Assembly (NCBI GenBank): GCA_002786385.1
Contig: PGCN01000022.1
Location: 1 to 33,597, forward strand
Length of the DNA stretch: 33,597 nt
From: Flavobacterium sp. FEMGT703F
GTDB taxonomy: Bacteria > Bacteroidota > Bacteroidia > Flavobacteriales > Flavobacteriaceae
Direction: 5' to 3'
Part shown: one piece after another, positions 9,606 to 16,402 of the stretch
How positions within the stretch are numbered: position 1 is the stretch's first letter
How the letters are laid out: each line of letters opens with the position of its first letter
The notes under the pieces: generated by a model
Seen by the model: the letters and a program-made list of their open reading frames with translations, nothing else
Told to the model about the DNA's origin: nothing
The model's database searches: none
Made by a program: the position numbers and the translations under genes

Positions 9606-10261
9606 ACATCCAAGTCGAACATCTTTTTCAATATCTCTAAATTCGGATTGATTTCTACCAAACGATTGTATTTGTCTTGGTTGGTAAAGGCTTTTTTGAC
9701 CACTAAAGTTTCATTTACTTTTACTATAATTTGAATATCGTGGTTGTGCAATTTGCCACGCAAATAACCTAAAAGTTCCGGTCTTTCTTTCTCAAAGTCG
9801 ATTTTCGAACTTTCATTCGGCAACTCGTGAATGATAGTAGTACCATCCAAAACCGGATCGTTAATGGTTAATAAAGAAGCGACTATGCGGTAGCCTTTGT
9901 CCTCCATGCGTTGTGCATATTTTAGCCATTGCTCCAGCATTTCAGTTTCCGTAAATGGCTCGCTCGGCAACTGTTGCGTGTCTTTAACCACCGATTTTTG
10001 GGCTTCCGCCATTTCTTTTTTCGCCCTAATACTGGCTAAGGAAAGTGCAGAGACTTTAACAGCTGCGGGTTCCGAGTTGCGGGTTTCGGGTTTGGGCGCT
10101 GTTGTAGGTTGTATGTTGTGTGTTGTAGGTTGTTGGTTGATAGTTGATGATACTTCATCAACTTTGTGTTCTTCACCTCGTACTTCCAACTTCGTACTTT
10201 GTACTTCTGTAATGGAATAACTATTGTTGCGGTAATACGAGGGCGGAATTATGAAATCAGC
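9602..10261 (-). CDS. dnaX: tau-specific C-terminal extension of DnaX (reached by -1 shift at A10)
   Basis: This is the -1 frame after the slippery run. It gives 219 residues that, joined to residues 1-357, would make a 576-residue tau. The first part is a low-complexity linker (about 50-60 residues rich in T, P, Q, E and S) encoded at about 10050-10210. A predicted globular C-terminal domain follows (LEQWLKYAQRMEDKGYRIV, IIHELPNESSKIDFEKE, LRGKLHNHDIQIIVKV), which in DnaX would contact the polymerase and helicase. There is no good independent start; a TTG at 10189 is the first initiator-like codon and lies inside the linker. It is therefore either made by programmed frameshifting or transcript slippage, or the gene is one frame with a one-base error in the A run. 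Confidence 0.85.
   Translation of the reverse strand, partial: ADFIIPPSYYRNNSYSITEVQSTKLEVRGEEHKVDEVSSTINQQPTTHNIQPTTAPKPETRNSEPAAVKVSALSLASIRAKKEMAEAQKSVVKDTQQLPSEPFTETEMLEQWLKYAQRMEDKGYRIVASLLTINDPVLDGTTIIHELPNESSKIDFEKERPELLGYLRGKLHNHDIQIIVKVNETLVVKKAFTNQDKYNRLVEINPNLEILKKMFDLDV
10050..10210. repeat. Simple 'word' repeats coding the tau linker
   Basis: On the plus strand this segment is made of successive near-repeats: a gggttccgagttgcgggtttcggg block (given here as adjacent variants of gggttccg and gcgggttt), then variants of ttgtaggttg and ttgtatgttg, then gttgatagttgatga, then gtacttccaacttcgtac and tttgtacttc. The last words match the AAGTACGAAGT repeats in the intergenic region near 22655-22770. 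A perfect 8-bp hairpin (GTTGATGA, loop TACT) occurs at 10143-10162. Confidence 0.75.
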
Positions 10262-11331
10262 TTTTTTTTTTCTCCATCAAAAGTGATAGAGGCAATTTGC
10301 ATCAGGGTAAGTTCTACCAACAACCGTTGGTTTTGTGAAGTTTTGTATTTCAAATCACAATCGTTGGTCAAATCAATACCTTTCAGTAAGAACTCTTGAT
10401 TGGTTTTTTGAGATTGCTGTTGGTATAACGCTTGTGCAGCTTCACCCATTTCCATTAAAGAATGCGTAGCGATATTTTTGGCCACTAACAAATCTCTGAA
10501 ATGCGAGGCCAGACCGGCTATAAAATGATGACCGTCAAAGCCTTTGGATAAAATCTCGTTGTAGGCCAATAACACTTCCGGGATTTTGTTGTCCAATAAC
10601 AAATCGGTCATATTGATATACGTCTCGTAATCTAATACATTCAAGTTTTCCGTTACGGCTTGACGCGTTAAGTTGGTACCACAAAACGAAACCACTCTGT
10701 CAAAAATCGACAAAGCATCACGCATGGCGCCATCGGCTTTTTGTGCAATAATGTGCAAGGCATCGTCTTCAAATTGTACGCCCTGACTCGCTGCTACTTC
10801 TGCCAAATGTTCTTTAGCGTCTTTAACGGTAATGCGTTTGAAATCAAAAATCTGACAACGCGATAAAATGGTCGGAATAATTTTGTGTTTTTCCGTCGTA
10901 GCCAAGATGAATATGGCATGTTTCGGCGGTTCTTCCAAAGTTTTCAAAAATGCATTGAAAGCAGCCGACGACAACATATGCACCTCGTCTATAATATAGA
11001 CTTTATATTGTCCTGTTTGTGGCGGGATTCTAACTTGGTCAATCAAATTCCTGATGTCATCCACCGAGTTATTAGAAGCCGCATCCAATTCAAATACATT
11101 GAAAGCAAAATCCTCATTTGGGTCGTCATAACCGGGTTGGTTAATTTTTCGGGCTAAAATACGCGCACAAGTGGTTTTACCCACACCACGCGGACCGGTA
11201 AACAACAGGGCAGAAGCCAAGTGGTTGTTCTCTATGGCATTGAGTAACGTATTGGTAATAGCCTGTTGTCCTACAACGTCTTTAAACGTTTGCGGACGGT
11301 ACTTACGGGCTGATACTACAAATTGTTCCAT
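10249..11331 (-). CDS. dnaX: DNA polymerase III gamma form (clamp-loader ATPase), zero-frame product of dnaX
   Basis: This 360-residue zero-frame product has the complete clamp-loader ATPase: start region FVVSARKYRPQTFKDVVGQ, Walker A TGPRGVGKTT (45-54), Walker B IIDEVHML (113-120), an LEEPP segment (132-136) and the SRC motif (157-159). The Cys4 zinc module usually found between Walker A and the ELDAASNNSVDDIR motif (81-94) is absent; the stretch RKINQPGYDDPNEDFAFNVF has no cysteine. The frame ends at TAA (10249-10251), three codons after an A10G run, while the -1 frame stays open to 9602. The gene is divergent from rnpB. The start ATG lies 18 bases below a good TTTG-N20-TATATTTG promoter. 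Confidence 0.95.
   Translation of the reverse strand: MEQFVVSARKYRPQTFKDVVGQQAITNTLLNAIENNHLASALLFTGPRGVGKTTCARILARKINQPGYDDPNEDFAFNVFELDAASNNSVDDIRNLIDQVRIPPQTGQYKVYIIDEVHMLSSAAFNAFLKTLEEPPKHAIFILATTEKHKIIPTILSRCQIFDFKRITVKDAKEHLAEVAASQGVQFEDDALHIIAQKADGAMRDALSIFDRVVSFCGTNLTRQAVTENLNVLDYETYINMTDLLLDNKIPEVLLAYNEILSKGFDGHHFIAGLASHFRDLLVAKNIATHSLMEMGEAAQALYQQQSQKTNQEFLLKGIDLTNDCDLKYKTSQNQRLLVELTLMQIASITFDGEKKKLIS
10261..10271 (-). other. A10-G slippery site within dnaX
   Basis: On the minus strand the zero frame reads GAA AAA AAA AAG CTG ATT TCA TAA. The last seven bases of the run are A AAA AAG, the same heptamer used for -1 frameshifting in E. coli dnaX, and the full A10 is also long enough for RNA polymerase slippage as described for Thermus dnaX. 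A GGAG precedes the run directly; in E. coli the stimulatory Shine-Dalgarno-like sequence is farther upstream. No convincing stem was found in the first 30 bases downstream. Confidence 0.7.
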
Positions 11332-11348
11332 AGATTTTTATCGGATTA

Positions 11349-11380
11349 CAAATATAGGTTTTGAAATATCAAATATCAAA
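11349..11380 (-). promoter_or_regulatory. dnaX promoter
   Basis: On the minus strand the sequence is TTTG (11380-11377), a 20-base spacer, then TATATTTG (11356-11349). This matches the Bacteroidota -33/-7 consensus TTTG and TAnnTTTG. The dnaX ATG is 17 bases below the -7 element. The promoter lies within the AT-rich repeat block between dnaX and rnpB. Confidence 0.7.
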
Positions 11381-11430
11381 TTTTAAATATTAAATATGTC
11401 TAATATCTAAAATTTAATATCTAATATTCT
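11361..11430. repeat. AT-rich ATATC/TAAATATT word repeats
   Basis: This short region repeats variants of gaaatatcaaatatcaaa, ttttaaatattaaatat and ctaatatctaaaatttaatat. It lies between divergent dnaX and rnpB and supplies the -33 element of the dnaX promoter. This kind of word repeat is common between genes in Flavobacterium. Confidence 0.7.
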
Positions 11431-11437
11431 ACCTTTG
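11430..11437 (+). promoter_or_regulatory. rnpB -7 element TACCTTTG
   Basis: TACCTTTG fits the Bacteroidota TAnnTTTG element and ends 4 bases before the first base of the RNase P P1 stem, which is the expected distance to the transcription start. Confidence 0.75.
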
Positions 11438-11440
11438 CCC

Positions 11441-11757
11441 CGCAGACCGCCTTATCGCTCCAAGCAATTGGGGAGGAAAGTCCGGACACCACAGAGTAGC
11501 ATAGCGGGTAACGCCCGTCCGTTGAAAAACGAGGACAAGTGCAACAGAAAGTATGTACAGGTAAGGCTGTAGTGAAACCAGGTAAACTCTATGCGGTGAA
11601 ATTCCAAGTATATCGGCTCCCGATGTTTCGGGATAAAAAGGGCTACTCGTCCGTTGTCGAAGGGTAGGAAGCTAGAACGCGTTGGCAACAACGAGTCCAG
11701 ATAAATGATAAGGGTCCCGATTTATCGGGATACAGAATCCGGCTTACAGGTCTGCTT
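11441..11757 (+). ncRNA. rnpB: RNase P RNA, bacterial class A
   Basis: Catalytic RNA that trims the 5' end of pre-tRNA. The universal core is visible: GAGGAAAGTCCGGACACC near 11473, ACAGAAA near 11544, GGTAAGGCTGTAGTGAAACC in the middle, and CAGAATCCGGCTTACAGG at the 3' side. The P1 stem pairs GCAGACC (11442-11448) with GGTCTGC (11749-11755). It is followed by seven T residues, so the gene end also works as an intrinsic terminator. Extra hairpins such as CTCCCGATG...CGGGA (about 11616-11632) and TCCCGATTTATCGGGA (11715-11730) are the variable arms. The total of about 317 bases is normal. Confidence 0.97.
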
Positions 11758-11758
11758 T

Positions 11759-11792
11759 TTTTAAGTTGCTAAGTGGCTGAGTTTTTAGGAGC
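11759..11792. repeat. CTCAG/CTTAG word repeat after rnpB
   Basis: The words are ttttaagttgctaagtggct and gagttttta. The reverse strand reads aaaaactcagccacttag then caacttaaaa. This is the same family as the repeat at 14927-14968 (actcagtaccttagcacctc), in the opposite orientation. Confidence 0.6.
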
Positions 11793-11807
11793 ATACCAAT
11801 AGGTTTT

Positions 11808-11893
11808 CTTTCACTAGTCGTCCCGCTATACATTGCAATCTTTGCCCTGAAATAAGTTCAGGCCAAAGGATTTCCATTCCTATCGGGGCTAAG
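11808..11893 (-). ncRNA. Structured intergenic element after rsmD, Flavo-1-like candidate
   Basis: On the minus strand the element begins TTAGCCCCGATAGGAATGG, contains a near-perfect hairpin (CTTTGGCCTGAA, loop CTTAT, TTCAGGGCAAAG, one G-G mismatch), and ends ATAGCGGGACGACT. The CCCG near the 5' end can pair with CGGG near the 3' end. The flanks TAGCCCCGATAG and AGCGGGA recur widely in flavobacterial intergenic regions in my recollection, and a conserved Flavobacteria RNA motif called Flavo-1 is known. I assign this name tentatively. The element starts about 20 bases after the rsmD stop, so it may be the 3' untranslated end of that operon. Confidence 0.55.
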
Positions 11894-11912
11894 GTTCACC
11901 GGCTGTAGTACT

Positions 11913-12485
11913 TTAGATGTCTTCTTCGTCGTCTTCGTCTTCTTCTGTTTCAAATTCAAAGAAGCTAAACACAGAACCGCCATAGTTTTTTTGGAAGGAA
12001 TAATTCGGCGCGTGCTCTAATTTGGTGTACTTCGAATGTTCAACAACCAACATGCCTTCTTCGTCTAACAATTCGTTTTCAAAAATCAAGTTGATGATTT
12101 GTTCAAATTCTTGTTGCGACATACCATAAGGAGGATCGGCAAAAATAAGGTCGTAAGTACCGCGGTGTTTTTCTAAAAACTTGAACACATCACTTTTAAT
12201 GGCCGTGATGTCGAAGTCGAATTCTTTAGCCGTTTTTTTGATGAAGTTCACACAGCCCATATCGCCGTCTATACACAAAATGGGAGCGCTGCCACGCGAG
12301 GCGAATTCGTAACTAATGCTGCCCGTTCCGGCGAACAATTCCAATATGCTCAATTCCGAAAAATTGAAATGGTTGTTCAATACATTAAATAAGGCTTCCT
12401 TGCTCATGTCGGTCGTAGGCCGAACGGGTAAGTTTTTCGGAGGCATGATTCTTCTGCCTTTGTATTTGCCCGAGATGATTCTCAT
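11913..12485 (-). CDS. rsmD: 16S rRNA (guanine-966-N2)-methyltransferase RsmD
   Basis: SAM-dependent enzyme that methylates G966 of 16S rRNA during small-subunit assembly. The 190 residues begin MRIISGKYKGRRI, the usual RsmD start. VRPTTDMSKEALFNVL (21-36), the SAM-binding motif LELFAGTGS (48-56) and the catalytic DPPYG (117-121) are all present. The C-terminus has an acidic tail (EEDEDDEED) beyond the fold. The ATG overlaps the stop of the upstream DUF3822-like gene by 4 bases (ATGA), so translation is probably coupled. Confidence 0.95.
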   Translation of the reverse strand: MRIISGKYKGRRIMPPKNLPVRPTTDMSKEALFNVLNNHFNFSELSILELFAGTGSISYEFASRGSAPILCIDGDMGCVNFIKKTAKEFDFDITAIKSDVFKFLEKHRGTYDLIFADPPYGMSQQEFEQIINLIFENELLDEEGMLVVEHSKYTKLEHAPNYSFQKNYGGSVFSFFEFETEEDEDDEEDI

Positions 12486-13294
12486 GAGTGTAATAAGATA
12501 AAGTGTTCTCGGGTTTCAGCTTCGGTAAACGGATTAATGACATGGCTGACATCCAATAAAGAAACGTTGCGAATGTATTGGTAAGCGATGTTGTAAAGCT
12601 TATCGCTTTCACTTATTTTACCAAGCAATTCCAACTGAAAATGTTCCGGATTCAACTGCAGTTGTTCGGCAGCAAATAAGATATAATAGATAAAGTCTTC
12701 CGGTGTTTTGTAATCGAAAGTATTGAACAATAACAATTGCTGGTTTTGTACTACCACAATTTCAAAATGACTGTCGCTCACGTGTACAAACATTTTTCGG
12801 TCGTCATTATTCTTAGATAATTCTAACAGTCGTTGCATCAATATTGTATGCGCGTGTTTGTAATCGAAAGTCCCAAATTGGTCAATAAAGTAGTTGTTCA
12901 TGTTCACATAGGGAATGTAAACGTTGTTCATTTCGTAAGTAGGCAATTCATCGAAAGCGAAAAAATCGGTTTCAAAAACCTTGGTGTTGAATTGCAAATA
13001 ACTGCCCAAATATTCTTCGTCAAACAGAGCCGTTGGCACAAAAGTCGATAAGTTGTTGCTGTGAATGATGACGATTTCGTCGTAGCCGGCTTTCAATTCG
13101 GCATGATTTTGAAACGCCTCGGCAAACAAATCTTCTATCCTCGACAATACATTAACTTTACCCATGCTAATGGTTTTTAAAGCTAACGGTTTGTTGACTA
13201 TGGTATCAAAAACGGCAAACGACAAACCGGTCAAAGAAACCTGAATGCTCAGTTTACGGTAAGTTTTGTCGGTTATGCTGGTATTTTGATACAT
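12482..13294 (-). CDS. DUF3822-family protein of unknown function
   Basis: 270 residues from the ATG at 13294. The longer reading from TTG at 13321 is rejected because that TTG lies inside a TAnnTTTG promoter element. The protein looks like the Bacteroidota DUF3822 family, which is typically encoded immediately upstream of rsmD. It resembles an actin-like or ribonuclease-H-like fold in outline (LSIQVSLTGLSFAVFD at the start, IVVVQNQQLLLFNTFDYKT in the middle). No catalytic motif is claimed. The 4-base overlap with rsmD suggests a linked but unknown role. Confidence 0.8.
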   Translation of the reverse strand: MYQNTSITDKTYRKLSIQVSLTGLSFAVFDTIVNKPLALKTISMGKVNVLSRIEDLFAEAFQNHAELKAGYDEIVIIHSNNLSTFVPTALFDEEYLGSYLQFNTKVFETDFFAFDELPTYEMNNVYIPYVNMNNYFIDQFGTFDYKHAHTILMQRLLELSKNNDDRKMFVHVSDSHFEIVVVQNQQLLLFNTFDYKTPEDFIYYILFAAEQLQLNPEHFQLELLGKISESDKLYNIAYQYIRNVSLLDVSHVINPFTEAETREHFILLHS

Positions 13295-13318
13295 GGTTTT
13301 CGATTGAAACGAACTCGG

Positions 13319-13326
13319 CAAACTTA
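13319..13326 (-). promoter_or_regulatory. -7 element TAAGTTTG for DUF3822-rsmD
   Basis: On the minus strand TAAGTTTG (13326-13319) fits TAnnTTTG and sits 24 bases above the ATG at 13294. It overlaps the upstream TTG start candidate and so decides the start. No clear -33 TTTG was found at a normal distance. Confidence 0.6.
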
Positions 13327-13397
13327 CTAAAATTAAATGATTGATAAATTAAAGTATTCAAACATTGTTATTTTTTAAGTACAAATCGCTGTCCTTT

Positions 13398-13442
13398 AGA
13401 ATTCTGCAATCTTCACTCGTTAATCAGCAATCATCAGTTAAA
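13398..13442. repeat. TCTGCAATC/AATCAGCAATC word repeat
   Basis: Near-repeats of the form attctgcaatcttcact, cgttaatcagcaatcat and cagtta lie between the divergent DUF3822 and helicase promoters. This is another flavobacterial-style intergenic word family, with no hairpin potential of note. Confidence 0.5.
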
Positions 13443-13448
13443 ATAAGC

Positions 13449-13456
13449 TATATTTG
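13449..13456 (+). promoter_or_regulatory. -7 element TATATTTG for the helicase gene
   Basis: TATATTTG fits TAnnTTTG and lies 27 bases above the ATG at 13484. An upstream TTG at 13454 overlaps this element and is therefore unlikely as a start. Confidence 0.6.
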
Positions 13457-13483
13457 GGTTTCCAAATACAATCACAACAATCA

Positions 13484-14902
13484 ATGACTACCGGCCAATT
13501 TTACAGTCTTTTACGCCAGCGTTTTCCGTTTCAGCCGACTGTAAAACAGGACATTTTTTTACAGCAAATAGCCGATTTTGTCACCAATAAAAACGAGCAA
13601 GAAGTTTTTGTGTTAAAAGGATATGCCGGAACCGGAAAAACCACGGTTATTTCAACCTTAGTCAACAACTTATTGGAGGTCAATAAAAAATACGTCTTGT
13701 TGGCGCCAACCGGACGAGCCGCTAAAGTCATTGCCAATTATTCGAACAAGCCGGCTTTTACCATTCACAAGAAGATTTATTTCCCCAAAAAAGTCAAAGG
13801 CGGTTTGTCGTTTACCATGCAAACCAACAAGCACACCAACACCATTTTTATAGTTGATGAATCGTCTATGATATCCGATGTGAACACCGAAGCCAAAATG
13901 TACGAAAACGGTTCGTTGCTCGACGATTTGATGTCGTATGTGTACAATGGTAAAAATTGTAAAATGATTCTTTTAGGCGATACCGCTCAGCTGCCACCGG
14001 TGCAATTGGATGTTAGTCCGGCACTTGACACCGATTTACTCTCTATGCATTACCACAAAGAAGTGTTTTCAATCGAGTTGGACGAAGTGATGCGCCAAGA
14101 GGAAAAATCCGGTATCTTATACAACGCCACAGAATTGCGCGAGATTTTGAAAAGCGATTTTTTCGATACGTTTCAGTTTCGGGTCAAAGGGTTTAAAGAC
14201 ATTGTTCGACTCACTGACGGCTACGACATACAAGACGCGATTCATTCGGCCTACAGCAATTACAGCATAGAAGATACTTGTTTTATAGTGCGTTCTAACA
14301 AAAGAGCCAACCAATACAATCAGCAAATTCGTTCTCGCATCTTGGATAAGGAAAGCGAATTGTCGGTGGGCGATTATTTGATGGTGGTGAAGAATAATTA
14401 TTTTTGGCTCAAAGAAACCGATGAAGCCGGATTTATTGCCAATGGCGATATCGTGGAAGTGCTTGAAATTTTTGACTTCAAAGAATTGTATGATTTCAAG
14501 TTTGCTAAAGTCAAAGTCCGCATGGTCGATTATCCGAACCAAATTCCGTTTGAAACCATCGTTTTGTTGGATACCATTACCAGCGAATCGCCGTCGCTAA
14601 CCTACGAAGAAAGCAACAAACTCTACCAAGAAGTGATGAAAGATTACGAAGGCGAACCGCAATACCGGAAGTTTTTGAAAGTTAAGAACAACGAGTATTT
14701 CAACGCACTACAAGTCAAGTTTTCCTATGCCATCACTTGCCACAAATCGCAAGGCGGTCAATGGAATACTGTTTTTATAGAACAACCGTATTTGCCCAAC
14801 GGCATTGATGTAGATTACATTCGATGGCTATACACCGCAGTCACTCGCGCCAAAGATAAATTGTATTTGATTGGTTTTAAAGAGGAAAACTTTGAAGAGT
14901 AG
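13484..14902 (+). CDS. RecD-like superfamily 1 DNA helicase / AAA ATPase
   Basis: 472 residues from the ATG at 13484. SF1 helicase motifs appear in order: motif I GYAGTGKTT (46-54), Ia LLAPTGRAAKV (72-82), II FIVDESSM (122-129), III LLGDTAQLPPV (163-173), a motif V-like CHKSQGGQWNTVFIE near 434-448, and motif VI YTAVTRAKDKLYLIG near 454-468. This is the short RecD2/UvrD_C_2-type helicase without RecBC partners. It probably acts in DNA repair or replication-fork processing, from the family only. It is followed 67 bases later by kdsB, with a word repeat between. It is divergent from the DUF3822-rsmD operon. Confidence 0.9.
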   Translation: MTTGQFYSLLRQRFPFQPTVKQDIFLQQIADFVTNKNEQEVFVLKGYAGTGKTTVISTLVNNLLEVNKKYVLLAPTGRAAKVIANYSNKPAFTIHKKIYFPKKVKGGLSFTMQTNKHTNTIFIVDESSMISDVNTEAKMYENGSLLDDLMSYVYNGKNCKMILLGDTAQLPPVQLDVSPALDTDLLSMHYHKEVFSIELDEVMRQEEKSGILYNATELREILKSDFFDTFQFRVKGFKDIVRLTDGYDIQDAIHSAYSNYSIEDTCFIVRSNKRANQYNQQIRSRILDKESELSVGDYLMVVKNNYFWLKETDEAGFIANGDIVEVLEIFDFKELYDFKFAKVKVRMVDYPNQIPFETIVLLDTITSESPSLTYEESNKLYQEVMKDYEGEPQYRKFLKVKNNEYFNALQVKFSYAITCHKSQGGQWNTVFIEQPYLPNGIDVDYIRWLYTAVTRAKDKLYLIGFKEENFEE

Positions 14903-14926
14903 TTGCTCTGCTACTCAAAATAAAAA

Positions 14927-14968
14927 AAACTCAGTACCTTAGCACCTCAGAACCTTAGCGCCTTTCAA
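14927..14968. repeat. CCTTAG/CTCAG word repeat before kdsB
   Basis: The words read actcagtacc, ttagcacctc, agaaccttag and cgcctttc. They directly precede the kdsB ATG and belong to the same family as the repeat at 11759-11792. The repeat sits between the helicase and kdsB genes. Confidence 0.65.
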
Positions 14969-14969
14969 A

Positions 14970-15695
14970 ATGAAAACCATCGCCGTTATCCCAGCCCGTT
15001 ATGCTTCGACCCGTTTTCCTGCCAAATTGATGCAGGATTTAGGTGGTAAAACCGTTATTCTTCGTACGTATGAAGCTGCCGTTAACACCGGTTTGTTTGA
15101 CGATGTTTTTGTGGTAACCGATTCGATTTTGATTTACGACGAAATCCTCAACCACGGCGGAAAAGCCATTATGAGTGTCAAAGAGCACGAAAGTGGCAGC
15201 GACCGTATTGCTGAAGCAGTAGAGAATTTAGAAGTAGACATCGTGGTGAATGTGCAAGGCGATGAACCGTTCATCAACGCTACACCGTTAGCCAAAGTAA
15301 TTGAAGTGTTCCGAAATGATTTCGATAAGAAAATCGACTTGGCTTCGCTAATGTTTGAAATTACCGATATAGAGGAAATCAACAATCCTAATAATGTAAA
15401 AGTGGTTACCGACCAAAATGGTTTTGCCTTGTACTTTTCGCGTTCGGTGATTCCGTATCCTAGAGAAACCAATGTTGGTGTTCGTTATATGAAACACGTT
15501 GGGATATATGCTTTCCGCAAAGAAGCTTTGATGGCGTTTTACCATTTGCCGATGCAATCCTTGGAAGCTTCGGAAAAATTGGAGCAATTGCGTTATTTAG
15601 AATTTGGCAAACGCATCAAAATGGTCGAAACAACTCATGTAGGCATTGGTATTGATACGCCGGAAGATTTGGAAAAAGCACGTCAAATGCTTTAA
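14970..15695 (+). CDS. kdsB: 3-deoxy-manno-octulosonate cytidylyltransferase
   Basis: Activates Kdo with CTP to CMP-Kdo for lipopolysaccharide inner-core synthesis in the cytoplasm. The 241 residues have the family signature: [14 protein letters not shown] (7-20), [12 protein letters not shown] (72-83), VNVQGDEPF (93-101, with the metal-binding D98) and the late [14 protein letters not shown]. The length is normal. It converges with the channel-like gene and overlaps its stop codon by 4 bases. Confidence 0.96.
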   Translation: MKTIAVIPARYASTRFPAKLMQDLGGKTVILRTYEAAVNTGLFDDVFVVTDSILIYDEILNHGGKAIMSVKEHESGSDRIAEAVENLEVDIVVNVQGDEPFINATPLAKVIEVFRNDFDKKIDLASLMFEITDIEEINNPNNVKVVTDQNGFALYFSRSVIPYPRETNVGVRYMKHVGIYAFRKEALMAFYHLPMQSLEASEKLEQLRYLEFGKRIKMVETTHVGIGIDTPEDLEKARQML

Positions 15696-16402
15696 AGGTC
15701 TTCGTTATCGATGTCAAAATAGCCTTTGGATTTGACTTTGGTTGAAAAGAAATTCAAGAACAAAATCACAAACGACAAAAAGAACATAGCTTGTACCGAA
15801 GCCAAGAACTTCCCAAAAGTGGTTATCGGATAATAATCGCCATAGCCAATAGTGTTAGAGGTCATCAAGCTAAAATACAAAGCATCTGACCAATGGGCGA
15901 AAGGAATGTTAGTGTTTTGCCCCAAACTATAAAACACACCGAACGCGATAATAACTTCCAAATAATTGAAAAACAACAACAGCATTGAGCGTTTATAAGA
16001 CCTCGGACGTGCAAATAAATCGGAGGCAAAGATCAGTGTCGGAATGTATAAAATAGTCTCTAAAATGAGGTAAACCAAAATCCAAATCAAAATAGGATAG
16101 TTCAGCCAACCATTGATTAGAATGACTAAAGGAAAAGCTACTTTCAGCAAAATGTAAATGTCCATAGCCAAATCTTTGTAGGCATAGCCAATTTTGGCAG
16201 CGATGGTTTTAACATAAATTCCCGGAAAAAGTAATTGGGAGATGGAGAGAAACAAACGGAAAATCTTTTCAATGCCGTTATCATCCTGATGGTCATTATT
16301 CCAAATGGCTCTGATGTTAAGCATTCTCCGTTGTACCGGATTGTATTTGGGTTTGAAGTTTTCTGAAACTTTCCCGATCAACAGTTTTTTTAGGAAGCTC
16401 AT
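15692..16402 (-). CDS. Potassium-channel-like membrane protein
   Basis: 236 residues with about four membrane segments (near 82-97, 103-126, 139-160 and 200-219). A pore loop between the last two carries the selectivity filter TIGYGDYYP (184-192), diagnostic of the Ion_trans_2 potassium-channel pore. The N-terminus (1-75) is soluble and basic. No voltage sensor or RCK domain is visible. Its ATG shares one base with the stop of the upstream spermidine-synthase-fold gene (TGATG), so the two are translated together. Potassium selectivity is inferred from GYGD. Confidence 0.88.
   Translation of the reverse strand: MSFLKKLLIGKVSENFKPKYNPVQRRMLNIRAIWNNDHQDDNGIEKIFRLFLSISQLLFPGIYVKTIAAKIGYAYKDLAMDIYILLKVAFPLVILINGWLNYPILIWILVYLILETILYIPTLIFASDLFARPRSYKRSMLLLFFNYLEVIIAFGVFYSLGQNTNIPFAHWSDALYFSLMTSNTIGYGDYYPITTFGKFLASVQAMFFLSFVILFLNFFSTKVKSKGYFDIDNEDL

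Noticed and set aside
10143..10162. Perfect 8-bp hairpin as the frameshift-stimulating stem
   Set aside because: It is about 100 bases downstream of the slippery run; known stimulatory stems lie within about 10 bases.
10166..10399. Plus-strand ORFs across the dnaX frameshift region
   Set aside because: They are antisense to conserved DnaX sequence and to the linker, with no family resemblance.
11452..11691. 79-codon minus-strand ORF
   Set aside because: It lies inside the RNase P RNA gene, whose conserved core and P1 stem are clear on the plus strand.
14897..14916. GAGTAG...CTACTC hairpin at the end of the helicase gene as a terminator
   Set aside because: It is followed by an A-rich, not T-rich, tract on the plus strand, so it is not a convincing intrinsic terminator for that gene.
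15134..15587. Minus-strand ORFs inside kdsB
   Set aside because: They are shadows of a fully conserved kdsB; no independent motifs.
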